64,000 nt of DNA from Catenulispora sp. MAP5-51. GTDB taxonomy: Bacteria; Actinomycetota; Actinomycetes; Streptomycetales; Catenulisporaceae. The notes under the pieces are model-generated. The model saw nothing but the letters and a program-made list of their open reading frames with translations. It was not told where the DNA came from and searched no databases. The stretch is from positions 1 to 64,000 of the forward strand of contig NZ_JBGCCH010000026.1 of assembly GCF_041261205.1 (NCBI RefSeq). The letters are read 5' to 3'. The position numbers and the translations under genes are program-made. Below, piece after piece: positions 35,642-43,668 of this stretch (its first letter is position 1; each line of letters opens with the position of its first letter).

Positions 35642-36052
35642 TCAGCCGTTCACGCAGTGGTTGTCCTCGGCGCCGGTGCCGAAGCCGAGGACCGACAGCG
35701 CGTCGCCGCAAGCCTGGACCGGCGCGTTGGCCGAGACCTGGACCACGTCGCCGGAGACGGCGCCGGGGGAGTCCGCGGCGGCGCCGACGGCCTTCGCCCC
35801 GGTGCGCACGTTGTCGCAGCTGTTGCCCTCGGCGTCGGTCTGCGCGGCGGCGACGGACGCGGCGTCCCCACACACCTGCACCGGCACGTCCGCCGGAACC
35901 TGCGCCACGTTGCCGGAGGCCAGCCCGGGGCTGTCGGCGGCGGCGCCCTCGGTGGCGGCGGAGTCGGACGCCGCGGCGGCGCCGGCGCCGGTGACCATCA
36001 GCGAGCCGGCCGCCAGCGAGAGCAGCAGACCCTTCTTCACGAACCCGTGCAT
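35642..36052 (-). CDS. chaplin with two chaplin domains and no sorting signal
   Basis: A 136-residue secreted protein. A signal peptide (residues 1-28, KKGLLLSLAAGSLMVTGAGA) precedes two chaplin domains, about 39-80 and 92-136. Each has the family cysteine pair (C61/C79 and C115/C133), the ADSPG and SGN/SGD-V-x-QV entry motif and the PVQxCGDA segment. Chaplins form amyloid-like surface films on aerial hyphae and spores. Known long chaplins have two domains plus LPxTG; short ones have a single domain. This protein has two domains but ends right after the second, so it should be released rather than wall-anchored. AAGGA precedes the ATG. Confidence 0.92.
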   Translation of the reverse strand: MHGFVKKGLLLSLAAGSLMVTGAGAAAASDSAATEGAAADSPGLASGNVAQVPADVPVQVCGDAASVAAAQTDAEGNSCDNVRTGAKAVGAAADSPGAVSGDVVQVSANAPVQACGDALSVLGFGTGAEDNHCVNG

Positions 36053-36143
36053 GGATGTCCTTGGGGAGTCGATGAGACCGGGGCGTCGACCGCCCCTTGT
36101 GAGATCGACAACGAACATCCGCGCCACCGGTTGCGGACGCGAA

Positions 36144-36186
36144 GCGCCGACTGGCCCGGATGTCAGCCATCCGGGCCAGTCGGCGC
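36144..36186. terminator. 19-bp perfect hairpin between F420-type gene and chaplin
   Basis: 36144-36162 pairs perfectly with 36168-36186 across a 5-nt loop. On the minus strand it follows the LLM oxidoreductase stop and separates it from the chaplin gene. 36202-36226 holds a second weaker GGCTGCC/GGCAGCC hairpin. Confidence 0.8.
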
Positions 36187-36240
36187 ATGATCACACTGGT
36201 GGCTGCCGCGGCCGCCGTGGCAGCCGGGACCTACCGGGAC

Positions 36241-37230
36241 CTACCGGGTCAGCTTCGGCAGCACCTCGCGGCCGAAGGCCTCGATCCACTCGGCCTGGTT
36301 GCGGCCCACGTTGTGCAGGTAGATCCGGTCCACGCCGAGGTCCAGGAAGGCCTGGATGGAGGCCCGGTGCACGTCGGGGTCGGAGGAGATGACCATCCGG
36401 CCCTCGAAGTCCTCCGGCCGCACCAGCTTGGCCATCTGCTCGAAGTCGAACGGCGAGCGGATGTCCTGCTTGGGGAACTTCATCCCGCCGTTGGGCCACT
36501 CGGTCACCGCGTTGGCCAGCGCCTCCTCGTCGGTCGGCGCCCAGGACAGGTGCAGCTGGAGGATCTTCGGCATGGTGTCCGGGTCCTTGCCGGCCTTGCG
36601 CGCCCCGGCCGCGAAGTTCTCGAACACCCCGGCCACCTTGGAGTGCGCCGCACCCGGGGTGATGATGCCGTCGGCCAGCTCGCCGGTCTTGCGGGAGGTG
36701 TAGGGGCCGGCCGCGGCGATGTAGATCGGCGGCGGGGTCGAGGGCATCGTCCACAGCCGGGTGGTCTCCAGCGTGAAGTACTTGCCGGAGTACTTCACGT
36801 CCTTGCCGGTGAACAGCTTGTTGATCACCTCGATGGCCTCGAACATCATCGCCACCCGGGTCGGGGCCTCGGGCCAGTACCCGCCGATGATGTGCTCGTT
36901 CAGCGCCTCCCCGGACCCCAGCCCCAGCCAGTGCCGCCCGGGGTACATCGCCTCCAGCGTCGCCGAGGCCTGCGCCACCATCGCCGGGTGCATCCGGAAC
37001 GACGGACAGGTCACGCCCGGCCCCAGGTCCGTTCCGGTGCGCTCGCCGATCGCGGTCAACACGTTCCACACGAACGGCGCGTTGCCCTGCTGCGGCACCC
37101 ACGGCTGGAAGTGGTCGGCGGCCATGGTGCCGGTGAACCCGTGCTGCTCGGCCAGCGCCGAGTATTCGGTGACCTCGATCGGCCCGAACTGCTCCAACAT
37201 GGCGGCGTAACCGATATGCGGTGTGCTCAC
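36241..37230 (-). CDS. LLM-class F420-dependent oxidoreductase (G6PDH-like subfamily)
   Basis: A 329-residue luciferase-like TIM barrel. The segments FTGTMAADHFQPWVPQQGNAPFVW, YPGRHWLGLGSGEALNEH and the C-terminal HNVGRNQAEWIEAF are typical of F420-dependent glucose-6-phosphate dehydrogenase relatives. It should carry out hydride transfer to or from coenzyme F420 on an alcohol or sugar substrate that cannot be named. The GTG at 37230 is chosen because GGGAG lies 8 nt upstream; a TTG five codons earlier lacks one. Confidence 0.88.
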   Translation of the reverse strand: MSTPHIGYAAMLEQFGPIEVTEYSALAEQHGFTGTMAADHFQPWVPQQGNAPFVWNVLTAIGERTGTDLGPGVTCPSFRMHPAMVAQASATLEAMYPGRHWLGLGSGEALNEHIIGGYWPEAPTRVAMMFEAIEVINKLFTGKDVKYSGKYFTLETTRLWTMPSTPPPIYIAAAGPYTSRKTGELADGIITPGAAHSKVAGVFENFAAGARKAGKDPDTMPKILQLHLSWAPTDEEALANAVTEWPNGGMKFPKQDIRSPFDFEQMAKLVRPEDFEGRMVISSDPDVHRASIQAFLDLGVDRIYLHNVGRNQAEWIEAFGREVLPKLTR

Positions 37231-37406
37231 GACTATGGCTCCCAACGAAACTGGAACATGTTCACTGCTACGTCATAGCCGACCTTAGAGCAGGGTCCTG
37301 TACATGTCGTGTGCGATCGCTGTGGCCTTGGGCACGGTGTCGGCACCGCGCCCACGGTGGCCGGAATGTTCAAGACGGGCCGGTCGGGCGCGGATAGCTT
37401 CGAGGC

Positions 37407-38333
37407 ATGAACCACAACATTTCCCCGGCGGCATCGGCATCGGCGCTTGAGCGGGCCGCGGCCTTCGTGTGGACCTCCGGCCGTGTGCTGGAGCAACGGC
37501 GCTTCGAGCTGCTGTTCGGCGGCGCCCCCGACGGCTCCGGCCTGGCCGCGGCCCTGGCGGCGTACCGCACCCCCGACGGCGGCTACGCCTACGGACTCGA
37601 ACCGGACATCCGCGGCCCCGAACCCCAACCCCTGACCGCCGCCACCGCCCTGGCGGTGCTCCAGGACGCCGGCCGCCCGGACGCGGCATCGGTGACCCCG
37701 GTCCTGGACTGGCTGACCACGGTCACCACCGCCGAAGGCGGCGTCCCGGCGGTCCTGCCGACCCTGGCCGCCTACCCCCGTCCCCCGTGGCTCCCGGTCA
37801 CCGCCGACCCCGCCGCCGACCTGCTGACCACCGGCCAGGTCCTGGGCCCGGCCCTGCGCAGCGGCGTCACCCACCCCTGGATCCCGGCGGCGGTCGCCTT
37901 CGCGCGCCGCGAGGTCGAGGCCATGGAGCAGACGCACCCCTACGGAGTGCAGTCGGCCCTGATGTTCCTGGACGCCGCCCCCGACCGCGCATGGGCCGCC
38001 GCCCAGGCCGACCGCATCGGCAAACTCCTGCGCGAGCAGCGCACGGTTTTGTTGGACCCGGCGCACCCCGAGGACGCGGTACTCGCCCCCGGCTACGCCG
38101 AGGGCGAGTACCACCTCCCGCACGACTACGCCCCGGACCCCGCGGGACTGGCCCGAGCCTGGTTCACCGACGAGGAGATGGCCCGCAGCCTGGACCACCT
38201 GGCCGCATCGCAGGAAGCGGACGGCGGGTGGCCCATCAACTGGGCGAAGTGGTCGGCGACCACGGAAGTGGAGGCGCGGCCGGGGGTGACGGTGAAGGCG
38301 CTGCGGGTGTTGCGGGCCTACGGAAGGTTGTAG
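37407..38333 (+). CDS. hypothetical protein with alpha/alpha-toroid-like repeats
   Basis: A 308-residue soluble protein. TPDGGYAYGLEPDIRGPEPQPLTAATAL near the N-terminus and SQEADGGWPINW near the C-terminus resemble the repeated DGG(Y/W) helix-pair motifs of prenyltransferase/squalene-cyclase barrels, but no catalytic DxDD is seen. Function unknown. TAGCTT (37395-37400) ends 6 nt before the ATG, indicating leaderless translation. The stop codon lies in the first unit of a short direct repeat. Confidence 0.75.
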   Translation: MNHNISPAASASALERAAAFVWTSGRVLEQRRFELLFGGAPDGSGLAAALAAYRTPDGGYAYGLEPDIRGPEPQPLTAATALAVLQDAGRPDAASVTPVLDWLTTVTTAEGGVPAVLPTLAAYPRPPWLPVTADPAADLLTTGQVLGPALRSGVTHPWIPAAVAFARREVEAMEQTHPYGVQSALMFLDAAPDRAWAAAQADRIGKLLREQRTVLLDPAHPEDAVLAPGYAEGEYHLPHDYAPDPAGLARAWFTDEEMARSLDHLAASQEADGGWPINWAKWSATTEVEARPGVTVKALRVLRAYGRL

Positions 38334-38363
38334 GGCTGGTTGTAGGGCCTGGTTGTAGGGCCT
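38326..38363. repeat. direct repeat spanning two convergent stop codons
   Basis: Three copies of ggttgtagggcct (the first lacks one c) occur at 38326, 38338 and 38351. The TAG inside the first copy ends the plus-strand gene, and the last copy abuts the stop of the minus-strand hydrolase. Confidence 0.8.
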
Positions 38364-39555
38364 ACTTCGCCGGCGTCAGCACCGCACCGATCAACCGCTG
38401 GCTCAGCGGACTCGGCGCCGAGAAGTCCACGCTCAGGTTCGAGACCGAGTACACGGCGCGGATCGACAGGTCCCGTGTGGCGAACATGCCGTTGGCGTAC
38501 CCGTCGTCGTGCCCGGTCTTGCCCCACAGCACCACGCCGTTCGGCAGGGTCGTGGACATCAGCCCGGCGCCGAAGCAGGCCACCTTCGGGCAGGAGGTGC
38601 CGTTGACGAACGGCAGCAGGTGGCCCTGGGCGTCGGTCGGCAGCGTGAACAGCTCCTGCTGCTGCGCGGCGGGCAGCAGGCGGCCCTGCATCAGCGCCGT
38701 GATGAAGCGGTCCAGGTCGGCGGGGGTGGTGATCAGGTTGGAGGAGTCGCCGCCCTGCTCGCTGACGTCCACGGCCCGGCCCTCGTCGTCGGTCATGTAG
38801 CCGTGCAGGTAGGGCTTGGGCATCACCGGGTCGTCCCCGGGCACCGAGGTCTGCGTCAGGTGCAGGGGACGCAGGACGCGCTCCGTCAGCTCCTGCTTGT
38901 AGGAGTGGCCGGTGATGTGCTCGATCAGCGCGCCGGCGATGCGGAAGCCGAGGGAGTTGTACTCCTGCTCGGTACCGGGGGTGAAGTGCGACACGGGCCC
39001 CGGGCGGCCGACCGGGCTCAGGGTCTGCTGGATGATCTGGTCGAAGGTCCGGTAGGTGTAGCGGGTGGCGATGACCTGGTCGGCGGTGGCCGGCGGCGCA
39101 CCCTCATCCACATCCGGCAGGCCGCTGGTGAAGGTGATGAGTTGGCGGACGGTGATCGGCGTGAACCTGTCCGGCAGCAGGCCCGGCATGTAGTGCTGGA
39201 CGCTCTGGTCGAGGTCGATGCGGCCCTCGCCGGCCAGCTGGAGGATCACGACGGTCTCGAAGGTCTTGGCGATGCTGCCGGCGTGGAAGTGCGCGTTCGG
39301 CGGGATCTGCCGGCCGGTCTCGGCGTCGACCGTGGACCCCGTCCAGAGCTGGCCCGGCTCGCCGACCCGGACGATGTCCCCGGCGGCGCCGTCGCTCGGG
39401 AGGGTCTGGATCGCCGCTTGGAGGGCCGCCGGGTTCAGCGGCGGGAAGGATGGCGCGGCGGTGGCGGAGGCGGACGTGCTCGATACGGCGGTCAGACCGG
39501 CGAAGGTGGAGCAGGCGATGGTCAAGGCGGCAGCGCGGCGCGCGAAAGCTGTCAT
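38362..39555 (-). CDS. secreted serine hydrolase (beta-lactamase/DD-carboxypeptidase, S12-like)
   Basis: A 397-residue exported enzyme. A signal peptide covers about residues 1-31. The penicillin-binding fold motifs are present: SxxK as SIAK in HAGSIAKTFETV, the Tyr motif in EYNSLGF, and the KTG-like triad as WGKTGHDDGY near the C-terminus. Relatives include the Streptomyces R61 DD-peptidase and class C beta-lactamase-like esterases; peptidoglycan or an ester could be the substrate. No clear Shine-Dalgarno precedes the ATG. Confidence 0.88.
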   Translation of the reverse strand: MTAFARRAAALTIACSTFAGLTAVSSTSASATAAPSFPPLNPAALQAAIQTLPSDGAAGDIVRVGEPGQLWTGSTVDAETGRQIPPNAHFHAGSIAKTFETVVILQLAGEGRIDLDQSVQHYMPGLLPDRFTPITVRQLITFTSGLPDVDEGAPPATADQVIATRYTYRTFDQIIQQTLSPVGRPGPVSHFTPGTEQEYNSLGFRIAGALIEHITGHSYKQELTERVLRPLHLTQTSVPGDDPVMPKPYLHGYMTDDEGRAVDVSEQGGDSSNLITTPADLDRFITALMQGRLLPAAQQQELFTLPTDAQGHLLPFVNGTSCPKVACFGAGLMSTTLPNGVVLWGKTGHDDGYANGMFATRDLSIRAVYSVSNLSVDFSAPSPLSQRLIGAVLTPAK

Positions 39556-39592
39556 GCGATCGATTCTGCTGAGCCGTGTCAGCGCACGAAAT

Positions 39593-39623
39593 GGGGCTAG
39601 CCCCAGGTAGGGCCAGCCCTACC
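39593..39623. promoter_or_regulatory. pair of palindromes upstream of the serine hydrolase
   Basis: GGGGCTAGCCCC (39593-39604) is a perfect palindrome, and 39606-39623 (GGTAGGGC-ca-GCCCTACC) is a second perfect one a base later. They lie 38-68 bp upstream of the hydrolase start and could be an operator, or a terminator of the AraC remnant. Confidence 0.45.
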
Positions 39624-39663
39624 CGGCCTACCCATCCGGCCCATCCGGCCTGTCCTGCCCGCT

Positions 39664-39945
39664 CTACCCGAGCAGTTCGGTCGGCGTCATCCCGGCCAGC
39701 CGCCGCACTTCCCGCGTGAAGTGGGCCTGGTCGGCGTACCCGGCCTGGTAGGCGATCGCGGCGAGGCCCGGGTCAACACGCCGGCCGAGGTCCAGAGCGT
39801 GCTGGAAACGCAGAATGCTGTGCAGAGCCTTCGGGCCGTACCCGACCGCCTCGGTGAACCGGCGCCGCAGCTGACGCTCGGACAGCCCGACCTTCTCGGC
39901 CAGCGCCGGAACGTGCGGCGGCGCACCGCCGGAAACGCCACCGGC
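39664..39945 (-). pseudogene. N-terminally truncated AraC-family regulator remnant
   Basis: About 93 open codons end in a complete AraC DNA-binding domain: VPALAEKVGLSERQLRRRFT, then VGYGPKALHSILRFQHAL, YQAGYADQAHFTREVRRLAG and MTPTELLG at the stop. The frame closes upstream at a TAG inside the 28-bp repeat and has no ATG/GTG start or effector domain, so it is the 3' end of a lost regulator gene joined to the peptidase locus. Confidence 0.75.
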
Positions 39946-40001
39946 CTACCCCACCGCCGGAAACGCCACCGGCCTACCCCACCGCCGGAAACGCCACCGG
40001 A
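39924..40001. repeat. 28-bp tandem repeat, about 2.8 copies, at a gene junction
   Basis: The unit caccgccggaaacgccaccg plus gcctaccc starts at 39924, 39952 and 39980. Each full unit carries, on the minus strand, the codons for VAFPAVG and a TAG, so the peptidase ends in one copy and the next copies run into the AraC remnant. Confidence 0.85.
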
Positions 40002-41458
40002 CTCCGCAACCCGCCCGGCCCGACCGCCCGCAGCCCGAACTGCACGTTGTCCTTAGCGATCGGCAGCGTCACGCTCGTCACGTCCCCGACCGCCAGCGCC
40101 TCGGTCCACACCGCCGCCGTGGTCTCCCGCAGCACCACCTCGTACCCGGCCAGCCCGGCGTCGTCGCCGCGGGTCCAGGTCAGCGTGGTGCTGTTGGTCC
40201 CGCTGAAGTTCGCCGGCGGCGTGGTCAGGACGGTCGCGCCCTTCGGCGTGCCGGGGCCGGCGGCCAGGGACCACAGCGTCGCGGCGTTGACGCGGGTGAC
40301 CCGGGCCAGGTAGTCGAAGTCGCAGAACTCTGCCAGGTCGCCGTACTGCACGCCGTCGGCGACCCGCGTGTCCTGGTGCTCGTGGTTGAAGTTCTCCCGC
40401 GGCTCGGTGAAGCGCCCGGCCGGATAGGCCTGCTGTAGGAACGAGATGTGGTCGCTGCCGCGCAGGTAGCGGTCGCGGCGCCAGATCACGCGGATGTCCA
40501 TGCCGGTCGCGTCGTTGGCGGCCACGTCTTGCGCGAACCGGGCCAGCTGGCGCGAGGGGCCGTCGTTCTCGCCGCCGACCTCCTGGCGGATCACGGCCTG
40601 CGCGGGGGTCTCCGAGGTGGGGACGCCCTCGACGAACAGCCGCACCGTGTGCGGCTCCGGCGGTGTGCCGTCCCAGGCGCTGCTGGCCCCGATGATGTCG
40701 TTGCTGAACATGGCCTGCACGTCGGTCCCGGCGGCCTTCATCTGCTGGGCCATGTACGCCGACCCGAACAGCCCCTGCTCCTCGCCGGCGACCGTGGCGA
40801 ACACCAGCGTGCCGGGGAAGCCGCGGGTGGCGAACAGCCGCGCCATCTCCAGCACCGCCGCCACGCCCGAGGCGTCGTCGTCGGCGCCGGGGGCGTCGCT
40901 GGTGAAGTTCATGACGTCGGTGACACGCGAGTCCAGGTGCCCGGTGACCACGTACACGCGCTCGGTGGCCGCGGTGCCCTTCAGCGTCGCGATCACGTTC
41001 GTGATCGTCGTGGGCACCGGGATGCGCGGCCCCACCGGCTGCACGAAGCTCTGCCGCGCGACGGTCATCCGGCCGCCGGAGGCCGCCGCGATCGCCTCGA
41101 ACTGCGCCGCCACCCAGTCCGTCGCCGCACCGATGCCGCGCGCCGGATCGGTCTGGCTGGACAGCGTGTGCCGGGTGCCGAACGTCGTGAGCTTCAGGAC
41201 GGTGGCCTTCAGCCGCGCCGGGTCGACGGCGGCCAGCAGCGCGCGCAGTTCGCGGCCGGGCTGCTGGCGGCCGATGCCGATCGGGGTCGTGCCGATGCCG
41301 TGCCCGGCGCCGGCATCGGTGGTGTCGTTCGCGGCGTTGCTCGCCGCGGCGGCGGCCGTGCCGGTCCCGCCGAGCGTCGCGGCGGCGCCGAGCACCGCGG
41401 CACCGGAGAGGGCCTGCCGCCTGGACGGGCCGGAGCGGGGGGATCCGTGCTCTGTCAC
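39974..41458 (-). CDS. secreted M28 family metallopeptidase with C-terminal Fn3-like domain
   Basis: A 494-residue protein. A twin-arginine signal (SRRQALSGAAVLGAAATLGG) directs folded export. The peptidase domain shows the zinc ligands of M28: H and D in VTGHLDSRV, D in APGADDDASGVAAV and the Glu pair in VAGEEQGLFGS, with a later His in HDQ-like FNHEHQDTR. The last 90 residues form a fibronectin-III-like module (TTLTWTRGDDAGLAGYEVV). It is likely an aminopeptidase. The start is GTG at 41458. The final residues are encoded by the tandem repeat, so the C-terminus was remodelled. Confidence 0.9.
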   Translation of the reverse strand: MTEHGSPRSGPSRRQALSGAAVLGAAATLGGTGTAAAAASNAANDTTDAGAGHGIGTTPIGIGRQQPGRELRALLAAVDPARLKATVLKLTTFGTRHTLSSQTDPARGIGAATDWVAAQFEAIAAASGGRMTVARQSFVQPVGPRIPVPTTITNVIATLKGTAATERVYVVTGHLDSRVTDVMNFTSDAPGADDDASGVAAVLEMARLFATRGFPGTLVFATVAGEEQGLFGSAYMAQQMKAAGTDVQAMFSNDIIGASSAWDGTPPEPHTVRLFVEGVPTSETPAQAVIRQEVGGENDGPSRQLARFAQDVAANDATGMDIRVIWRRDRYLRGSDHISFLQQAYPAGRFTEPRENFNHEHQDTRVADGVQYGDLAEFCDFDYLARVTRVNAATLWSLAAGPGTPKGATVLTTPPANFSGTNSTTLTWTRGDDAGLAGYEVVLRETTAAVWTEALAVGDVTSVTLPIAKDNVQFGLRAVGPGGLRSPVAFPAVG

Positions 41459-41542
41459 GATGCACCTGCCGGGATTCGGGGGAGTGCCGTCGCTGCGGAA
41501 CCTACTCGCCGCAGCGCCGGACGTCTCCTCCCTCCGGGGGCC

Positions 41543-42055
41543 TCAGTTCTCGCGCAGCAGGACCCCGCGCACATAGGCGGCCTGCCCGACGTGCTGGAGC
41601 GTGTCGTTCACGACGCTGACCAGCCGCACGCCCAGCGTCACCGCCGGGTCCCACCGGGTGTCGACGACGCGGTCGAAGTCCTCGTCGTTCAGGCCCTTGA
41701 CGTAGTCGACGGTGAGCTCGTGCACCGCGTCGTGGTAGTCCGTCAGCGCCTCGGCCGAGGGCACGGTCAGCTTGCCCACCTCGTGCGAGGACTGCCCGTA
41801 GCCGACGGCGGCCACCGGGTACGGCGAGCCGAACTTGGCGTCGAAGCCCTGGGACGTCCAGACCTGCTCCAGGCCCGCGACGTCGGCGACGTGGTCGTCC
41901 TGCACGCGGGTCAGGTGCCAGACGAGCCAGCCGACCGGGTTGGCGTCGTCGTCCAGGCGGCGGTGCAGCTGGTCCACGGACAGCCCGGCGACGGCGGCGT
42001 GGACGGACTCGTGGACCCGCCCGAAGGCGTCGACAAGGAGATCATGGCCTCTCAT
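41543..42055 (-). CDS. DinB family protein (DUF664-like)
   Basis: A 170-residue four-helix-bundle protein. Metal-site histidines are expected in LVWHLTRVQDDHV and in NDTLQHVGQAAYVRG. The superfamily includes thiol-dependent S-transferases using mycothiol or bacillithiol; the substrate here is unknown. The ATG at 42055 is preceded on the minus strand by TAGCGT (42068-42063) at 7 nt, so it is leaderless; the GTG three codons upstream is inside this promoter and rejected. Confidence 0.85.
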   Translation of the reverse strand: MRGHDLLVDAFGRVHESVHAAVAGLSVDQLHRRLDDDANPVGWLVWHLTRVQDDHVADVAGLEQVWTSQGFDAKFGSPYPVAAVGYGQSSHEVGKLTVPSAEALTDYHDAVHELTVDYVKGLNDEDFDRVVDTRWDPAVTLGVRLVSVVNDTLQHVGQAAYVRGVLLREN

Positions 42056-42174
42056 GCGGTTCACGCTATCGCGGCGCGCCGACAGTCACAGGCGTCTGAG
42101 AAGCGCGTGTCCCAGGGGCGGTCATGAGCGGCCATTGACAGACATGTCCACAATAATCCCAAGCGACAGAAGCC

Positions 42175-42204
42175 TTGACAGCCATCTGATTCATAACTAC
42201 GAAT
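42175..42204 (+). promoter_or_regulatory. sigma-70 promoter of the Cys-rich peptide cluster
   Basis: TTGACA (42175-42180), a 17-nt spacer and TACGAA (42198-42203) form the best housekeeping-type promoter seen in the window. It lies about 50 nt before the precursor start and in an unusually A/T-rich patch (42140-42240). Confidence 0.7.
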
Positions 42205-42253
42205 ACTGATGAAGCGATCGCTGCTCACAAACCTCTCACAAGGATGGTGTCAA

Positions 42254-42430
42254 GTGGCTCGTATCCTCAACGCCGCGGCCGACAAGCTCGTCGCGCGACT
42301 GGCGCCGAAGGCCAAGGCCTCGGCGTGCATTCCGAACGACCCGTACTACACCTGCTGGAACCACGCCAAGATGTACTGCACGAACAACTGCACCGGCGCG
42401 GAGTTCTGCCACCAGGTCGGCACCTGCTGA
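42254..42430 (+). CDS. Cys-rich peptide precursor (candidate exported disulfide-rich peptide)
   Basis: A 58-residue peptide. Residues 1-24 form a basic amphipathic leader (ARILNAAADKLVARLAPKAK then ASA) without a long hydrophobic core, so it is not a Sec signal. Residues 25-58 are the presumed core with six cysteines, spaced C-x8-C-x7-C-x3-C-x5-C-x5-C, rich in Tyr/Asn/Thr and ending in Cys. The A-S-A just before the first Cys is a signal-peptidase-type cleavage motif and matches the S26 protease gene downstream. The GTG is chosen because AAGGA lies 9 nt upstream; an in-frame ATG at 42209 overlaps the likely transcription start. No lanthionine or radical-SAM enzyme is nearby. Confidence 0.75.
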   Translation: MARILNAAADKLVARLAPKAKASACIPNDPYYTCWNHAKMYCTNNCTGAEFCHQVGTC

Positions 42431-42554
42431 TCCAGCGGCACCAGCAGTGAACACGGGGCGCCGGGTTATGCCGGCAGTGTAGTCCGGCGTCCTCTTTTGG
42501 GGGTTCTCCCCTTTCGTTCGGACTCTTTCTTCTTTCACGGTGGGCATTCCTGGC

Positions 42555-43073
42555 ATGCAGTGGCACCAGTCTCTCGCGCTCGGCCTGCGGGCGGCCTTCG
42601 TCGTCCTGTTCCTGGTCGCCGCGGGCTCCAAGACCCGCTCCGGCGCGGCCCGGCGCGCCTTCGCCGGCTGGGTCGGGGACCTCGGGCTGGTCCCGCCCGG
42701 CGGCGTCGGCGCGGTCGCCGCGGCGGCCGTCGCGGCCGAGTGGTCGGTCGCCCTGCTGCTGCTCACCCCCTGGGCCCCGGCCGGGTTCGCCCTGGCCGCG
42801 GCGCTGCTCGCGGGGTTCGCCGGCGCGACCGCGCTCGTCGTCCGGCGCGGCACGAGAGCGCCGTGCCTGTGCTTCGGGACCTCGCCGGCGACGCTGGCCC
42901 GCCACCACGTCGTGCGCGACGCGGCCCTGGCCGCCGCCGCGGTGGCCGGCGCCGCTCTGGGATCGGCCGCGCTGCCGCCGGCCGCCGGGACGGCTGTGTT
43001 CGGGGCCGCCGGCTGCGCCGTGGCGCTCGCCGTCGTCCTCCTCGACGAATTCCTGGAGCTTTTCTCGCTGTGA
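42555..43073 (+). CDS. MauE/DoxX-like membrane redox protein
   Basis: A 172-residue protein with four predicted membrane helices. The loop PCLCFGTSPATLARHHVVRD matches the Cys-x-Cys-Phe-Gly motif of MauE, which with MauD is needed for disulfide formation in the cysteine-rich methylamine dehydrogenase light chain. Here it follows a six-Cys precursor gene, so passing electrons from the maturing peptide is the simplest role (inference). The ATG at 42555 is chosen, with GTG at 42540 possible; neither has a good Shine-Dalgarno. The 124-bp gap before it holds small hairpins (for example GGGG-ttct-CCCC-ttt at 42500) that may attenuate read-through. Confidence 0.82.
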   Translation: MQWHQSLALGLRAAFVVLFLVAAGSKTRSGAARRAFAGWVGDLGLVPPGGVGAVAAAAVAAEWSVALLLLTPWAPAGFALAAALLAGFAGATALVVRRGTRAPCLCFGTSPATLARHHVVRDAALAAAAVAGAALGSAALPPAAGTAVFGAAGCAVALAVVLLDEFLELFSL

Positions 43074-43131
43074 GGATTGCTCTCCCCTTCCGCCCCTTCC
43101 GCCTCGCCGACGATTTCGGAGGAATCGGACA

Positions 43132-43665
43132 ATGCCATACCTGATTGCCGCCGTCATTCTGCTTTCCCTGTTCTCCGTCGGCCACATGGTGGTGACTCTC
43201 GGACTGGTTCGCAGAATGCGGACAATGGCGACGGAAACCGGGAGCGCTCCGACAGCTCCGCCGACATTGGCGATCGGCGAATCCCCTGCGGAATTCGCGG
43301 CGACCGCCGAGAGCGGACGCCGGTTCCAGCGCTCCGGGTTGTCCGGAGGTCGCAATCTCGTCGGCTTTTTCTCCACGACCTGCGAGCCCTGCCTGGAGAA
43401 CGCGCCGAGATTCGCCGAATACGCGCGCTCCTTCGAGCCCGGCCGGGTTCTGGCGGTCATCCAGGACGGCGAACCCGGCGCCGCGAAGGCCTTCCACGAG
43501 AACCTTCTGCCCGGCGTCGAGGCCGTGGTGGAGAAGATGGACGGCCCGGTGGCGCGCGCCTTCGCCGTCGAGGCGTTCCCGACGATGTACGTCCTGGACT
43601 CCGAGGGCCGGGTCGAGCACTTCGCCTTCACCACGGCTCGGCTGCCCCAGCCCGCGGCGGCCTGA
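43132..43665 (+). CDS. membrane-anchored thioredoxin-like protein (MauD/TlpA type)
   Basis: A 177-residue protein: an N-terminal membrane anchor (residues 2-25), a flexible linker, then a thioredoxin fold with the redox motif C84-E-P-C87 and the cis-proline loop FPT (149-151). It should face the outside and oxidise or isomerise disulfides, with MauE as membrane partner. GGAGGA lies 8 nt before the ATG. It lies 58 bp after mauE-like and 3 bp before the ABC gene. Confidence 0.87.
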   Translation: MPYLIAAVILLSLFSVGHMVVTLGLVRRMRTMATETGSAPTAPPTLAIGESPAEFAATAESGRRFQRSGLSGGRNLVGFFSTTCEPCLENAPRFAEYARSFEPGRVLAVIQDGEPGAAKAFHENLLPGVEAVVEKMDGPVARAFAVEAFPTMYVLDSEGRVEHFAFTTARLPQPAAA

Positions 43666-43668
43666 GGC

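Noticed and set aside
42209-42253. ATG at 42209 as the start of the Cys-rich precursor
   Set aside because: It lies just after the -10 hexamer at the probable transcription start and lacks a Shine-Dalgarno at the right distance, while GTG at 42254 has AAGGA at 9 nt; the extra residues would also add a stray Cys in the leader.
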